DNA of 64,000 nucleotides. Source: Prochlorococcus sp. AG-363-P08 (GTDB taxonomy: Bacteria; Cyanobacteriota; Cyanobacteriia; PCC-6307; Cyanobiaceae). The position numbers and the translations under genes are program-made. This document shows positions 21,485 to 31,513 of the stretch, piece by piece (within the stretch, counting starts at the first letter, position 1; every line of letters starts with the position of its first letter). The stretch is from positions 1 to 64,000 of the forward strand of contig QCGE01000004.1 of NCBI GenBank assembly GCA_003278195.1, written 5' to 3'. The notes under the pieces were generated by a model. That model had not been told where the DNA came from, did no database searches, and saw only the letters and a program-made list of their open reading frames with translations.

Positions 21485-24442
21485 TTATTTCGCCTCCATC
21501 CAATTATGGCCTATGCCTGTTTCGACGACCAAAGGAATTGTAAGATTCACTGCATTTTCCATAGTATTTACAATAATAGCAAGTACTTGATCAATGCTCG
21601 AGGGGTCAACCTCAAAAACAAGTTCATCATGAACCTGGAGAAGCATTCTTGCTGGAAGCGACAAATCTAAAAACTTATTATGTATCTCTATCATTGCAAC
21701 CTTAATTAGATCTGCACTTGATCCCTGTATTGGAGCATTTGCAGCAGCCCTAAGTTGTTGGGCTTCCATGCCAGCTCTTCTAGCAATATCTAAATCAATA
21801 TCCATAGGATCTTTACCAATCAATCTGCCTAATCCGTTATGGTCAAAAGCAAAGTAGCGTCGTCTGCCTAAAATAGTTTCTACATATCCTCTGCTTAATG
21901 CTAATCGTTCTTGCATCTCAAGATAATTAAAAACATTTTTATATTTTAATTTATACCTTTGGAGAAATGATTTAGCTTCTTGGATATTAAGACCAGTTGA
22001 TCTAGCAAATCGCTGTGCTCCCATTCCATAAATTACACCAAAATTTATTGTTTTACCTAGTCTTCTTTCATCGGCATTGATTACATCCTTTTCTAATAAA
22101 ATCTTAGCTGTAAGTTCATGAACATCTATACCATTTTTATAGGCATCTATTAAAGTTTCTTCTTGTGACAAATGTGCGAGTATTCGAAGCTCTATTTGAG
22201 AGTAGTCAGCGCTTAAGAGCTTCCAATTTTCTTGTGGGAGAAAAGCTTTTCTTATCTGTCTACTAAAATCTGTTTTTATAGGTATGTTCTGTAGATTAGG
22301 GTTACTGCTACTTAACCTCCCAGTAGCCGTAACAGCTTGATTAAAATCAGTATGTACTCTATTAGTTTCGGGCTCTACTAACTTTGGTAACGCATCAACA
22401 TATGTAGTAAGCAGTTTACTTAATGTCCTATGCTCAATAATTAATGGAATTATTGGATGGTCAAATTGAAGCTTATCTAAAACTTTTGCATCTGTACTCC
22501 AACCAGTTTTAGTCTTTCTAGACTTTTTACGATCTAATTGAAGAGTCTCAAATAATATCTCTCCTAATTGCTTTGGTGAGGAAAGGTTAAATTCTTTTCC
22601 TGAATGTTCCATGATTGTCTTATTAAGTACTGCCAAGTTTGATGAAATCTCTATTGATAATGACTTTAAATAGGGTTTATCTATACGGATACCAGTAGAC
22701 TCCATAGATGCTAGAACTGATTCCAATGGTAACTCTACATTTTCATTTAAAGCAGATAATTTATCACCTTCATTTTTAAGCCTATCTTGTAGTATGAAGT
22801 ATAGTTTTCTTGTGAGAAATACATCCATGCCGCAATATAATGAGACTTCTTTTATAGAAACATCTGCAATTGTTTTACCTCTAGGTACTAAATCAGAAAA
22901 AGACAATGGAGTATATCCAAAGTATCTAATTGACATAGAATCCAACCCATGCTTAGCAGATGAATCACATATATAATCCGCTATTAATGTGTCGAATACA
23001 ACTCCATTCATTTGGATGCCATGTCTCAGCATTATCAAACGATCATATTTAGAATTCTGTAGAACTTTCGGATGAGACGAACTTACTAGCCATGGTTTTA
23101 AAGTATGAAGTATAAAATCTAATGACAACTGTTGATTAGATGTATCATCCTCAATTCCTAAAGTCAACTTATGGCAAATTGGAATATAAGAAATCTGATT
23201 AAAATCATCTCCCCAGCAAAATCCAAGGCCAACAAGTTCTGATTTAAAGGGATTTAAATCGGTAGTTTCTGTGTCAAAAGCAACGGGGTTATCCTTTTCT
23301 TGGCAATCCATTAAGCAATTTAAAAGCTTAACCAGATCATTCTTAGAACTAATGATTGAAGGGTTTATTTGATTAAAGTCTTGAGTTGAATTAGTTTGAG
23401 GAATATCTTTATTGATATCAAGCTCTGGATTAGATGACTGATTATTTATTTCAGTTCTCATTGTATTTTCTTTGAATCCTCCTTCTGAAAATGCAGCTCC
23501 AAAGTTAGAAATCTGTCTTACTAAGCTATAAAGTTCAAGTTCTTTTAGCTTTTCCTCTAGGCCTACCAGATCTACTTCTGATAATTTAAATCTTGGTTCT
23601 TCAGTGAATTCTATATTTACTAAAATCCTTGCAAGAAACTTCGAAAGGTAAGCATCTTCCTTTGAGTTGTTTAATTTATTTCTTACTGCGCCTTTAATAG
23701 AGCCAGAGGATGCCTTTGGATCAGAACCTAAGTTTTCCAAGGCTTTGTAAACACCATCTAGATCTTGATTTTCATTTAAAAGATTTATAGCAGTCTTTGG
23801 ACCAACTCCTTTAACTCCGGGAATATTGTCAGAACTATCTCCTGTAAGAGCCTTTAAGTCAACAACCTTGTTAGGTGATACACCTAATTTTTCTATTACT
23901 CCTTGTTCTTTTATAAGCTTTGGTCCATTGTTTTTAGCATATGGGCCTCCTCCCATATAAAGAACAGCTATGTCTCTAGAGTCATCTACCAACTGAAAAA
24001 GGTCTCTATCGCCTGTAAGGATACGAACTGTCCAACCTTGATCTGCAGCACGATAGGCAAGTGTGCCTAGAACATCATCAGCTTCGAAACCTGGGGAAAT
24101 ACATAATGGTAGGTCTAATTGCTCTTTAAGAATTAATTGTAATTGCTTAAGATCTTGAAAGAAAATGTCTGGCGCTACATCACGGTTAGCTTTGTAGTTT
24201 GGATCTGACTTGTGCCTGAAAGTAGGCTCAGCTGTATCGAATGCTATTGCAATACCTTTAGGACTTAAATTCCTACAATTATCTAATAGGGCCTTAAGGA
24301 ATCCATAAGTAACACTTGTTGGAATGCCATCCTTTGTGGATAAGCCACCTTCTCCAGCTTTTGTAAAAGCGTAAAAACTTCTAAAAGCCAAAGAGTGACC
24401 ATCAACTAACAATAGGGTTTGATTTTTGGTTTTTATATTCAT
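21485..24442 (-). CDS. polA: DNA polymerase I
   Basis: 985 aa; LLVDGHSLAFRSFYAF 5'-3' exonuclease; DYSQIELRILAHLS; QVHDELVFEV. Confidence 0.97.
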   Translation of the reverse strand: MNIKTKNQTLLLVDGHSLAFRSFYAFTKAGEGGLSTKDGIPTSVTYGFLKALLDNCRNLSPKGIAIAFDTAEPTFRHKSDPNYKANRDVAPDIFFQDLKQLQLILKEQLDLPLCISPGFEADDVLGTLAYRAADQGWTVRILTGDRDLFQLVDDSRDIAVLYMGGGPYAKNNGPKLIKEQGVIEKLGVSPNKVVDLKALTGDSSDNIPGVKGVGPKTAINLLNENQDLDGVYKALENLGSDPKASSGSIKGAVRNKLNNSKEDAYLSKFLARILVNIEFTEEPRFKLSEVDLVGLEEKLKELELYSLVRQISNFGAAFSEGGFKENTMRTEINNQSSNPELDINKDIPQTNSTQDFNQINPSIISSKNDLVKLLNCLMDCQEKDNPVAFDTETTDLNPFKSELVGLGFCWGDDFNQISYIPICHKLTLGIEDDTSNQQLSLDFILHTLKPWLVSSSHPKVLQNSKYDRLIMLRHGIQMNGVVFDTLIADYICDSSAKHGLDSMSIRYFGYTPLSFSDLVPRGKTIADVSIKEVSLYCGMDVFLTRKLYFILQDRLKNEGDKLSALNENVELPLESVLASMESTGIRIDKPYLKSLSIEISSNLAVLNKTIMEHSGKEFNLSSPKQLGEILFETLQLDRKKSRKTKTGWSTDAKVLDKLQFDHPIIPLIIEHRTLSKLLTTYVDALPKLVEPETNRVHTDFNQAVTATGRLSSSNPNLQNIPIKTDFSRQIRKAFLPQENWKLLSADYSQIELRILAHLSQEETLIDAYKNGIDVHELTAKILLEKDVINADERRLGKTINFGVIYGMGAQRFARSTGLNIQEAKSFLQRYKLKYKNVFNYLEMQERLALSRGYVETILGRRRYFAFDHNGLGRLIGKDPMDIDLDIARRAGMEAQQLRAAANAPIQGSSADLIKVAMIEIHNKFLDLSLPARMLLQVHDELVFEVDPSSIDQVLAIIVNTMENAVNLTIPLVVETGIGHNWMEAK

Positions 24443-24454
24443 ATTTTTATGAAG

Positions 24455-25591
24455 CTAATTTCTTTTCTTTTTAGCCCAGGGTGGTAAGTCTATAAATACA
24501 AGTTGACCTGGTTCAATGCCATTTAAAATAGCCGTTTTGCTTCCACTACTTGTACCTAATTCAATTGGCTGAAAATCTGGTTGATTATTTCGTCCAACAG
24601 TCAATAATCCAGGCTTACCATTTTCAGTAACAATTGCCACCGTAGGTACCAATGTTCTTTGGGCAGTTGAACCTGTTTTAAAATCAACATCTACTGTCAT
24701 ACCAATACGTAGTTTGGTAATTACCTGATCAAATAATAATTTAACTTCGAAAGAAGTTACATTATCTGTTTTTACAGCTCTTGGAGCTATTTCTTTAACA
24801 GTCGAACTAAACCTCTGATCTGGAAATGCATCAACTCTTACACTGGCTTTCTGTCCAATTTTTATACGTCCAATATCACTTTCTGGAACTTTAGCTGCTA
24901 TTTCCATCCCTTGAGAAAGTTCCAAAACTGATGTACTTGTAGCACCTGCACTTGAAGAAGCTCTTGTAGTGGGTGTAACAAAGGCTCCAGGTTCTGCATA
25001 ACGAGCTGTTATAAATCCATTAAATGGAGCTCTAATAAGAAGTTCTCTGCCCTCAACTTCTCTTTGTTGTAATCGAGCTTTGCTGGTTAGATAACGATTT
25101 TTATAATCATCATTTTCCTCTGCACTAATAGCACCTTCATCAAAAAGTCTATTTCGTCTATCATAGGATGACTTGGTCTTTTCATATTCTGCTTTTAATT
25201 CGGCAAGTCTAAATTCAAAATCACCTGACTCCATTCTTGCTAATATTTGACCTTTTTGGACTTTATCTCCTTCCTCGACATAAATAATTTCTAGAATTCC
25301 TTGTTTATCAGGACTAACATTTACGCTTCTTTGTGCTTGAAGTTCTCCGCTAGCAGTTATCAAGCCAGGTAAAGAACCTGTTTCAGCTGCAACTGTGTAA
25401 TCGGTAAGATCTCGTCTGCTAGAAAGCTGAGACCCAAATTTAGAAATAAAAGTAAAGCTTGTCAGAGCAAGAACTGATGCAGTAACCAACAAGAGCTTTT
25501 TCCGCTTAGAGCCCTTGACATTCTTAAGGACTAAGTGGAAAAGGCTTGTAAGGTTTTTATCGGTGGGTGATTCGTTTGTTTCTCTAGCCAT
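24455..25591 (-). CDS. Membrane fusion protein (HlyD/RND periplasmic adaptor)
   Basis: N-terminal TM, ASGELQAQRSVNVSPDKQGILEIIYVEEGDKVQKGQILARMES lipoyl-like domain. Confidence 0.88.
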   Translation of the reverse strand: MARETNESPTDKNLTSLFHLVLKNVKGSKRKKLLLVTASVLALTSFTFISKFGSQLSSRRDLTDYTVAAETGSLPGLITASGELQAQRSVNVSPDKQGILEIIYVEEGDKVQKGQILARMESGDFEFRLAELKAEYEKTKSSYDRRNRLFDEGAISAEENDDYKNRYLTSKARLQQREVEGRELLIRAPFNGFITARYAEPGAFVTPTTRASSSAGATSTSVLELSQGMEIAAKVPESDIGRIKIGQKASVRVDAFPDQRFSSTVKEIAPRAVKTDNVTSFEVKLLFDQVITKLRIGMTVDVDFKTGSTAQRTLVPTVAIVTENGKPGLLTVGRNNQPDFQPIELGTSSGSKTAILNGIEPGQLVFIDLPPWAKKKRN

Positions 25592-25747
25592 TGAGGCAAA
25601 TGGGTTTCAAAACGGATAGTGAAAAACACCGTCTAGGCTTGAATACATTTCTGATGTATATCTAGACTCTACAGGTAGATCATCAATGCATGATAATGAA
25701 ATGGTAGAAACATTGATCCAGTCTCCCTTCAATTAGATATCAAGATT

Positions 25748-26839
25748 ATGCTCAAAGCTGGAATCGTTGGTCTCCCAAACGTTGGCAAATCAACTCTTTT
25801 CAATGCTCTTGTAGCAAATGCCCATGCACAAGCTGCCAACTTTCCGTTTTGTACGATTGAACCAAACACTGGAGTGGTGGCAGTACCAGATGAGAGGCTT
25901 GGGAGACTCTCTCAACTTAGTAATAGTAAAGAAACAATTCCAACAAAAATAGAATTTGTTGATATTGCAGGCCTAGTAGAAGGGGCAAGCAAAGGGGAGG
26001 GACTAGGAAATAAGTTTCTTGCAAATATTAGAGAAGTGGATTGTATTGTTCATGTAGTCAGGTGTTTCGATGATGATGATGTAATTCATGTTTCTGGGTC
26101 AGTTGACCCTATTAGAGATGTAGATATTATTAATTTAGAACTATGCTTTTCTGACCTAACACAAATTGAAAAACGAAGAGCTAGAATAAAAAAGCAGTTG
26201 AGTACAAATATAGATGCTAAGAACGAAGATATAACTCTATCAAAAATACAATTAGCTCTTGAGAAAGGCTCCCCTGCAAGGACTGCAGGACTAACAGAAG
26301 AAGAATTAATCTCTGTACGTCAGTTAGGACTACTAACAGCAAAACCAATTATATATGCAACCAATCTCAGCGAAGATGATCTTTCAAATGGGAATAGTTA
26401 TAGTAAATCAATTGAGTCTTTAGCCTGTTCAACTAATTCAAAAAGTATAAAAATATCTGCACAGGTAGAGTCTGAGCTTGTTGAGCTAGGTGATAAAGAA
26501 AGAAAAGAGTACTTGGATGGTTTGGGAGTCACCGAAGGAGGACTTGAAAGCTTAATTCAAGCTACATATAAATTACTTGGCTTAAAAACATACTTCACCA
26601 CAGGGGAGAAGGAAACTAGAGCATGGACAATAAAAGATGGCATGACAGCTCCAGAAGCTGCAGGTGTAATTCATACTGACTTTCAAAGAGGTTTCATAAG
26701 AGCCCAAACCATTAGTCACCTTAAGCTTTTAGAAGCTGGGTCAACAAATGAAGCCAAAAGTCGAGGCTGGCTTAGAAGTGAAGGCAAAGAATACATAGTG
26801 GAGGAAGGTGATGTAATGGAATTCCTCTTCAATGTTTAA
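25748..26839 (+). CDS. ychF: Redox-regulated ATPase YchF (Obg-like GTPase)
   Basis: MLKAGIVGLPNVGKSTLFNAL...ANFPFCTIEPNTGVV...TGEKETRAWTI. Confidence 0.97.
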   Translation: MLKAGIVGLPNVGKSTLFNALVANAHAQAANFPFCTIEPNTGVVAVPDERLGRLSQLSNSKETIPTKIEFVDIAGLVEGASKGEGLGNKFLANIREVDCIVHVVRCFDDDDVIHVSGSVDPIRDVDIINLELCFSDLTQIEKRRARIKKQLSTNIDAKNEDITLSKIQLALEKGSPARTAGLTEEELISVRQLGLLTAKPIIYATNLSEDDLSNGNSYSKSIESLACSTNSKSIKISAQVESELVELGDKERKEYLDGLGVTEGGLESLIQATYKLLGLKTYFTTGEKETRAWTIKDGMTAPEAAGVIHTDFQRGFIRAQTISHLKLLEAGSTNEAKSRGWLRSEGKEYIVEEGDVMEFLFNV

Positions 26840-26941
26840 GCGCAAAATAAGGAAAATCTGTAGATTTCTAGAATCATTTTTAGAACTGACTCAGAAGGTT
26901 ATTGACTAAGGTATGAAGGTAAAAGGACGCTTGATTTGATC

Positions 26942-27109
26942 ATGCCATTTTCCGAAAAGCAATATATGGACTCACTTGCTAAAAACACCATTGTGAAAGA
27001 GGCTTTCGATCAAATCCAGGAGTGCTGCCAAACCCTCCAAACAAAAACTGGGTGTCCTGATGAGGATGTCGATGACTTTCTGAAATTCATTGTTGGAAAG
27101 TGGAAATGA
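26942..27109 (+). CDS. Small hypothetical protein (55 aa)
   Basis: MPFSEKQYMDSLAKNTIVKEAFDQIQECCQTLQTKTGCPDEDVDDFLKFIVGKWK; below track cutoff. Confidence 0.5.
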   Translation: MPFSEKQYMDSLAKNTIVKEAFDQIQECCQTLQTKTGCPDEDVDDFLKFIVGKWK

Positions 27110-27125
27110 CAAGCAACAAAGACTT

Positions 27126-27290
27126 ATGACACTCACAGCGCATAGAAAACAGAAGATTTATGTAGCCGCAATTCTCGAATATGAACTTGGATCATCCAAT
27201 CCTGAAGAAGTCGCTTACTACTCAAAGATCAAAGAGCAGATTAAAGAAGATAAAAGATTAGGTTTTAAGGGAATCCCTAGAGAGGATTAA
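27126..27290 (+). CDS. Small hypothetical protein (track ORF begins 27090; ATG at 27126 plausible)
   Basis: MTLTAHRKQKIYVAAILEYELGSSNPEEVAYYSKIKEQIKEDKRLGFKGIPRED. Confidence 0.5.
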   Translation: MTLTAHRKQKIYVAAILEYELGSSNPEEVAYYSKIKEQIKEDKRLGFKGIPRED

Positions 27291-27427
27291 CAAGATTGTA
27301 TAATGGCTATTACATCAAAAGCTTTAAATGGAGTTTAATACATTTGTTACTTTTGATAAAAGGAAAATTATTAACTGACTCACATATTAATCTCTAAAAA
27401 TTCCCACGTCTCTTATAAAATTAGAAC

Positions 27428-28633
27428 ATGACAAAAGCCAATTGCAAATCAAGCCTAGAGATCACAATAGCAATACCACTCTATAAAAATGACAATAGAT
27501 CATTGCTATGCATCGCAAGTGCAGTATCTCAAGATAAATCTGTAAATAAAGTCATTTTATCTGATGATGGTGAAAATCAAAAATTCGGGGAGTTCGCTTG
27601 CCAACTTGATTCACGAGTTGAATATATAAAAAATGAAAATAACCTCGGAATGTGGCGAAACTATGTTGAATGTTATAAAAGATCTTCAACTCGTTACTTT
27701 GCTTGGCTAGACGAAGATGATTACATATCCCCATCTTATGCTCAAACAATTTCAAAGGCGATTAATAAACAACCTAACCATGCAGCATGGGTAGGTTTAC
27801 CAAACACTCACTCATCTACAAGAGGGACAGAACTTAACGCAATTAATATACAAAAATCATCATCTAATCCTTACTCGAGATTTCTAGATGTATTCTCATT
27901 TGGCAACTGTGGAGCCTTCTTTTACGCTGTAATTGACAAAGAAAAAGTTAGTATATCTCCATTAGAAAGGCTTTTAGAATGGCCATACTGGCAATATAGT
28001 TATGACTACATATGGATGATACATGTAGCAATACAGGGTAAATTATCCCAAATGGAATCTATGATCTACTTCTATGATATAAGTAATTGGAATAATTCAG
28101 ATGAAATTAGCCTATCTAATACAAATTCGAAACAGATAACAGTAACCGAAAGATTATCGGTACCACTTACATACCTAGCAGGTACACTACTCTCATTCCA
28201 AAGCTATCTTAAAAGGTCCTCTAACGGTAAATCAGATTCCTATATCTATAATAACAAAGCTTTATTATCTGGCTGGAAAAAGATCCTAACATTTCTTTGC
28301 TCAAACTATCTTATAGCCTCACTAACTAAAACCGAAAGATCCTTAATTAGAGTTCATGAACCGTTGAAGGATGTAATCTTAAAGATCGCGGAATTTACAG
28401 ATAATTTCGAAAAACGAGGTCCTCTTGCTATTGAATTTTGGAATAAACTTATTGATGAATTAAGCGAGTACCAAACTCTTAAACTAATTCTTGAAACTAA
28501 ATGTTCAAATTATAATTACCCAGTTTATAGAATCCTATCGGAACCACATATCAAAACAAGAAAGCTACTTAGACCAGCATATAAGTATGCCTCAGACATA
28601 TTAAATTCTTTAAAAAGAGTAAAGCTGACTTAA
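27428..28633 (+). CDS. Family 2-like glycosyltransferase
   Basis: LEITIAIPLYKNDNRSLLCIASAVSQ...VILSDDGEN...NENNLGMWRNYVECYKRSSTRYFAWLDEDDYISP. Confidence 0.85.
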   Translation: MTKANCKSSLEITIAIPLYKNDNRSLLCIASAVSQDKSVNKVILSDDGENQKFGEFACQLDSRVEYIKNENNLGMWRNYVECYKRSSTRYFAWLDEDDYISPSYAQTISKAINKQPNHAAWVGLPNTHSSTRGTELNAINIQKSSSNPYSRFLDVFSFGNCGAFFYAVIDKEKVSISPLERLLEWPYWQYSYDYIWMIHVAIQGKLSQMESMIYFYDISNWNNSDEISLSNTNSKQITVTERLSVPLTYLAGTLLSFQSYLKRSSNGKSDSYIYNNKALLSGWKKILTFLCSNYLIASLTKTERSLIRVHEPLKDVILKIAEFTDNFEKRGPLAIEFWNKLIDELSEYQTLKLILETKCSNYNYPVYRILSEPHIKTRKLLRPAYKYASDILNSLKRVKLT

Positions 28634-29056
28634 CCTATTTAAATAATGCTATCTATCAAGCTACCTCATCAATCATTTAAACCGAATAAAACAAAGAATA
28701 AACTCCTAGTATTAGTTGACTTCTCAAGCGAATCAAACTGTACGCCTAAATTAGACTAATATTCAATATATAATAGTTTACGAACACAACAACATGCTAT
28801 AAAGTAAGGGACATTAGTAATAATCAGGTTAAAATATAAAAAGGACTCATGATTTAAATTACAAAATCTACAATTATTTTTACTTTTAGGGAGGTAATAA
28901 ATCCCTGCAGTTCCAATGGTAGTGAGGTTTTTTTTGATTAAACCTGGCATATTTCTTTCCTTTATTCTTCACACTCTGCAACGTTTGCTGTTATAGTTCT
29001 TCACAACACCGCTTACCGGCGGTCTTAATACCTCGTTTACTTCAGTCTTTTTAAAA

Positions 29057-29200
29057 ATGAATCAAAATCCTAAGAACCAAAACGTCGAGCCTGAAAAGGT
29101 CCTAGCTGAACGCATTAATGGCTGGGCCGCAATGTTGGGCTTTATGGCAGCAGTAGGCGCGTACCTAACAACCGGTCAAATTATTCCTGGAGTAGTTTAA
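29057..29200 (+). CDS. hli: High-light-inducible protein (Hli), 47 aa
   Basis: MNQNPKNQNVEPEKVLAERINGWAAMLGFMAAVGAYLTTGQIIPGVV; below track cutoff. Confidence 0.92.
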   Translation: MNQNPKNQNVEPEKVLAERINGWAAMLGFMAAVGAYLTTGQIIPGVV

Positions 29201-29202
29201 AA

Positions 29203-29406
29203 ATGGCAAGTTCTTCATTTATTACTACAGAAGAAGGTGGACGTCAGAATGTATTTCCAACAGAACCACCAACTCAACTTATAGAAAATTACAGCAGCTA
29301 TTCATCAGAAGCTGAAAAAGCTAATGGGCGCTGGGCAATGATCGGGTTTATTGCTCTGATTGGAGCTTATGCATCTACAGGTCAAGTAATACCAGGAATA
29401 TTCTGA
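29203..29406 (+). CDS. hli: High-light-inducible protein (Hli), 67 aa
   Basis: EAEKANGRWAMIGFIALIGAYASTGQVIPGIF. Confidence 0.94.
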   Translation: MASSSFITTEEGGRQNVFPTEPPTQLIENYSSYSSEAEKANGRWAMIGFIALIGAYASTGQVIPGIF

Positions 29407-29525
29407 TGGGAAATAGCTATTGGAAGAATGCCGAATTACTCAATGCCCGACTAGCAATGGCAGGTTTTGCAATTGCTTCCGTCAACTACTTGGTATTTGG
29501 TGGAATCATTCCTGGAATCTTTTAA
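29406..29525 (+). CDS. hli: High-light-inducible-like protein, 39 aa
   Basis: MGNSYWKNAELLNARLAMAGFAIASVNYLVFGGIIPGIF; start overlaps preceding stop (TGATG). Confidence 0.88.
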   Translation: MGNSYWKNAELLNARLAMAGFAIASVNYLVFGGIIPGIF

Positions 29526-29552
29526 TCAAACCTAATCACCACTCTTTTAATA

Positions 29553-29660
29553 ATGAACGAAAAAGCTGAACTTCAAAATGGTCGAGTTGCAATGATTGGA
29601 ATCTTTGCTGCTCTTATGACCTATACATTCACTGGTCAAATAGTTCCAGGAATATTTTAA
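29553..29660 (+). CDS. hli: High-light-inducible protein, 35 aa
   Basis: MNEKAELQNGRVAMIGIFAALMTYTFTGQIVPGIF. Confidence 0.92.
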   Translation: MNEKAELQNGRVAMIGIFAALMTYTFTGQIVPGIF

Positions 29661-29815
29661 ATGGAATTAAATCCTTTTAAGCCATTAAAACAAATAGCCA
29701 GTTCTCTGAAAAAGAGATCATTTAAAGTAAAATTTATGTCTGTATTTCAGTAAGTTTTGAAAACTATTTAAACAGGTTTATTACTTTATCTTTTCCTAAT
29801 CAGAGTAATAACTGC

Positions 29816-29854
29816 ACACGAAAATAACAGTTACTATAACTGATATTTTCGTGT
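29816..29854. other. Long near-perfect inverted repeat (hairpin) downstream of the hli cluster
   Basis: ACACGAAAATA-A-CAGTTA-CTA-TAACTG-A-TATTTTCGTGT: 11 bp + A/A mismatch + 6 bp, 3-nt loop. Confidence 0.85.
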
Positions 29855-29893
29855 ATAAGTTTAAAATTAAACACTTAAATCTAGTCAATTCTT

Positions 29894-30088
29894 TTGAACT
29901 TAAAAACTAAAGCTATGCTCAAAAGAGATTATCTCATCAAAGATATTCTTCAAAAAAACAGTGAAACCTTTCAATTTATAATTTCCTGCCTCTTTGTATT
30001 TCTTCTAAATTTAATTTTAATCTTATTTGTTTCATACTACTGGTTAGACAGTGGCTTCCATACTTTTTTGACAGGAAAGCCTCTTTAA
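29894..30088 (+). CDS. Small single-TM hypothetical protein
   Basis: FIISCLFVFLLNLILILFVSYYWLDSGFHTFLTGKPL; TTG or internal ATG start. Confidence 0.5.
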   Translation: MNLKTKAMLKRDYLIKDILQKNSETFQFIISCLFVFLLNLILILFVSYYWLDSGFHTFLTGKPL

Positions 30089-30318
30089 TAACCTATGTTC
30101 TAAAATTAAATATAATTTTAATTAACTTGTTAAACAGACTAGTTCACTAACACCATTTCCAATTTGAAATTAGATAAATATTGTCATCTCAAGAGTAAAT
30201 AGTTACTAATATCAAATCACTGAATACAGTAATATTGGGTTAAATTTTGACACCATAATTATGGTATTGATTTTGAGAGTAGGAAGGTGTAGGGTCAAAA
30301 GACTCTAGTATAAGTTCT

Positions 30319-30486
30319 ATGTCTAAACTTGACTTAACAGATGATCAGCTAAATGAAATCTGTGAAGATGCCTTTGTTAACGTAAAAGAAGCATGTATGA
30401 GACTTCAAGAAAGAACGAACTGTTCAAATGAAGTTGTTATAAAAATGCTTAAAAATGTTGCTGAATATTACTTATCACAAAAATAA
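30319..30486 (+). CDS. Small hypothetical protein (55 aa)
   Basis: MSKLDLTDDQLNEICEDAFVNVKEACMRLQERTNCSNEVVIKMLKNVAEYYLSQK; below track cutoff. Confidence 0.55.
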   Translation: MSKLDLTDDQLNEICEDAFVNVKEACMRLQERTNCSNEVVIKMLKNVAEYYLSQK

Positions 30487-30527
30487 ATTAGTCTTCTCAA
30501 AAATCATTTGTATTTATAAAAGGAAGT

Positions 30528-31142
30528 TTACTTTCTGAAAATCGCTGAAAAGTTGTATGAAGGCATAGGTATTTTCAGACTTTTATTAAATCCGTATTTA
30601 TATGCGACTTTATCTATATCCTCTAAGTTTCTAATACCCCATTCTTTGTTTTGATTTTTTAAAGTGGTATCAAAGAGCTCATTGCTGATGCTTATATGTT
30701 TTCCTTTTCTTTTAAATGGACCATAAAGGTAAATCAAGTTCAAATTCGGAAGCTGGTCTTTTGACCCACTAAAAAGAGACTCTACGCTGTCCCAAGAGGT
30801 CACATGAATCATATTTATACATACTAAAGATGCTACTGATATAGAAATCTCAGTAGTCAAAGGCCATGGGCGCCTATTAACATCTATATTTAATGGCTGT
30901 GGCATTCTTGTAATTAGTCCAGTAAATTCGATCCACGCTCTAATACTTTTTCTGCAATCAGTGGCTGGATCACTTGTCTGCCAGATCAATTCAGATTGAA
31001 GAGCTTGAAAAGCAATTGCATGTTGTCCACTGCCACTTGCTATCTCAAGTACTACGCCTCTATTAGGCAAATATTTAAAAAGAACTTCACTAATTGGTTT
31101 ACTGTTCTTGTTTGTTGCTGGATAAAAAAGTCTCTTGTCCAT
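30528..31142 (-). CDS. DUF938-type SAM-dependent methyltransferase
   Basis: MDKRLFYPATNKNSKPISEVLFKYLPNRGVVLEIASGSGQHAIAFQ. Confidence 0.88.
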   Translation of the reverse strand: MDKRLFYPATNKNSKPISEVLFKYLPNRGVVLEIASGSGQHAIAFQALQSELIWQTSDPATDCRKSIRAWIEFTGLITRMPQPLNIDVNRRPWPLTTEISISVASLVCINMIHVTSWDSVESLFSGSKDQLPNLNLIYLYGPFKRKGKHISISNELFDTTLKNQNKEWGIRNLEDIDKVAYKYGFNKSLKIPMPSYNFSAIFRK

Positions 31143-31162
31143 AATTAGACCTAGATTTAAAT

Positions 31163-31513
31163 TTGACTAATTCATTAGAAATGCCAATTACGAAAGAAGG
31201 GACCCTGTCAGCTTGCACTATGCCAAGCAACTGTGTTCTTGTCGAATGGGAGTTTGGAAATGTCAACCAAGCCTATGACAAGCTTATAAAGATTTCGTCG
31301 AGTTTGCCTAGAACAGAGGTACTCGAACAAACTAATAATTATTGGCATGGTCTTTGTAGAAGTCTTATCTTCAGATTTCCTGATGATCTTGAAATACTTA
31401 AAATTCCAAGAAAAGGAGTTATTCAAGTAAGATCATCCTCTAGGATTGGAGCCTCTGACCTTGGGGTAAATCAAAATAGAGTGAATAAACTTTATAAAGA
31501 GCTTACAAAGTAG
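31163..31513 (+). CDS. DUF1499-like protein
   Basis: SLIFRFPDDLEILKIPRKGVIQVRSSSRIGASDLGVNQNRVNKLYKEL resembles DUF1499 C-terminus. Confidence 0.72.
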   Translation: MTNSLEMPITKEGTLSACTMPSNCVLVEWEFGNVNQAYDKLIKISSSLPRTEVLEQTNNYWHGLCRSLIFRFPDDLEILKIPRKGVIQVRSSSRIGASDLGVNQNRVNKLYKELTK

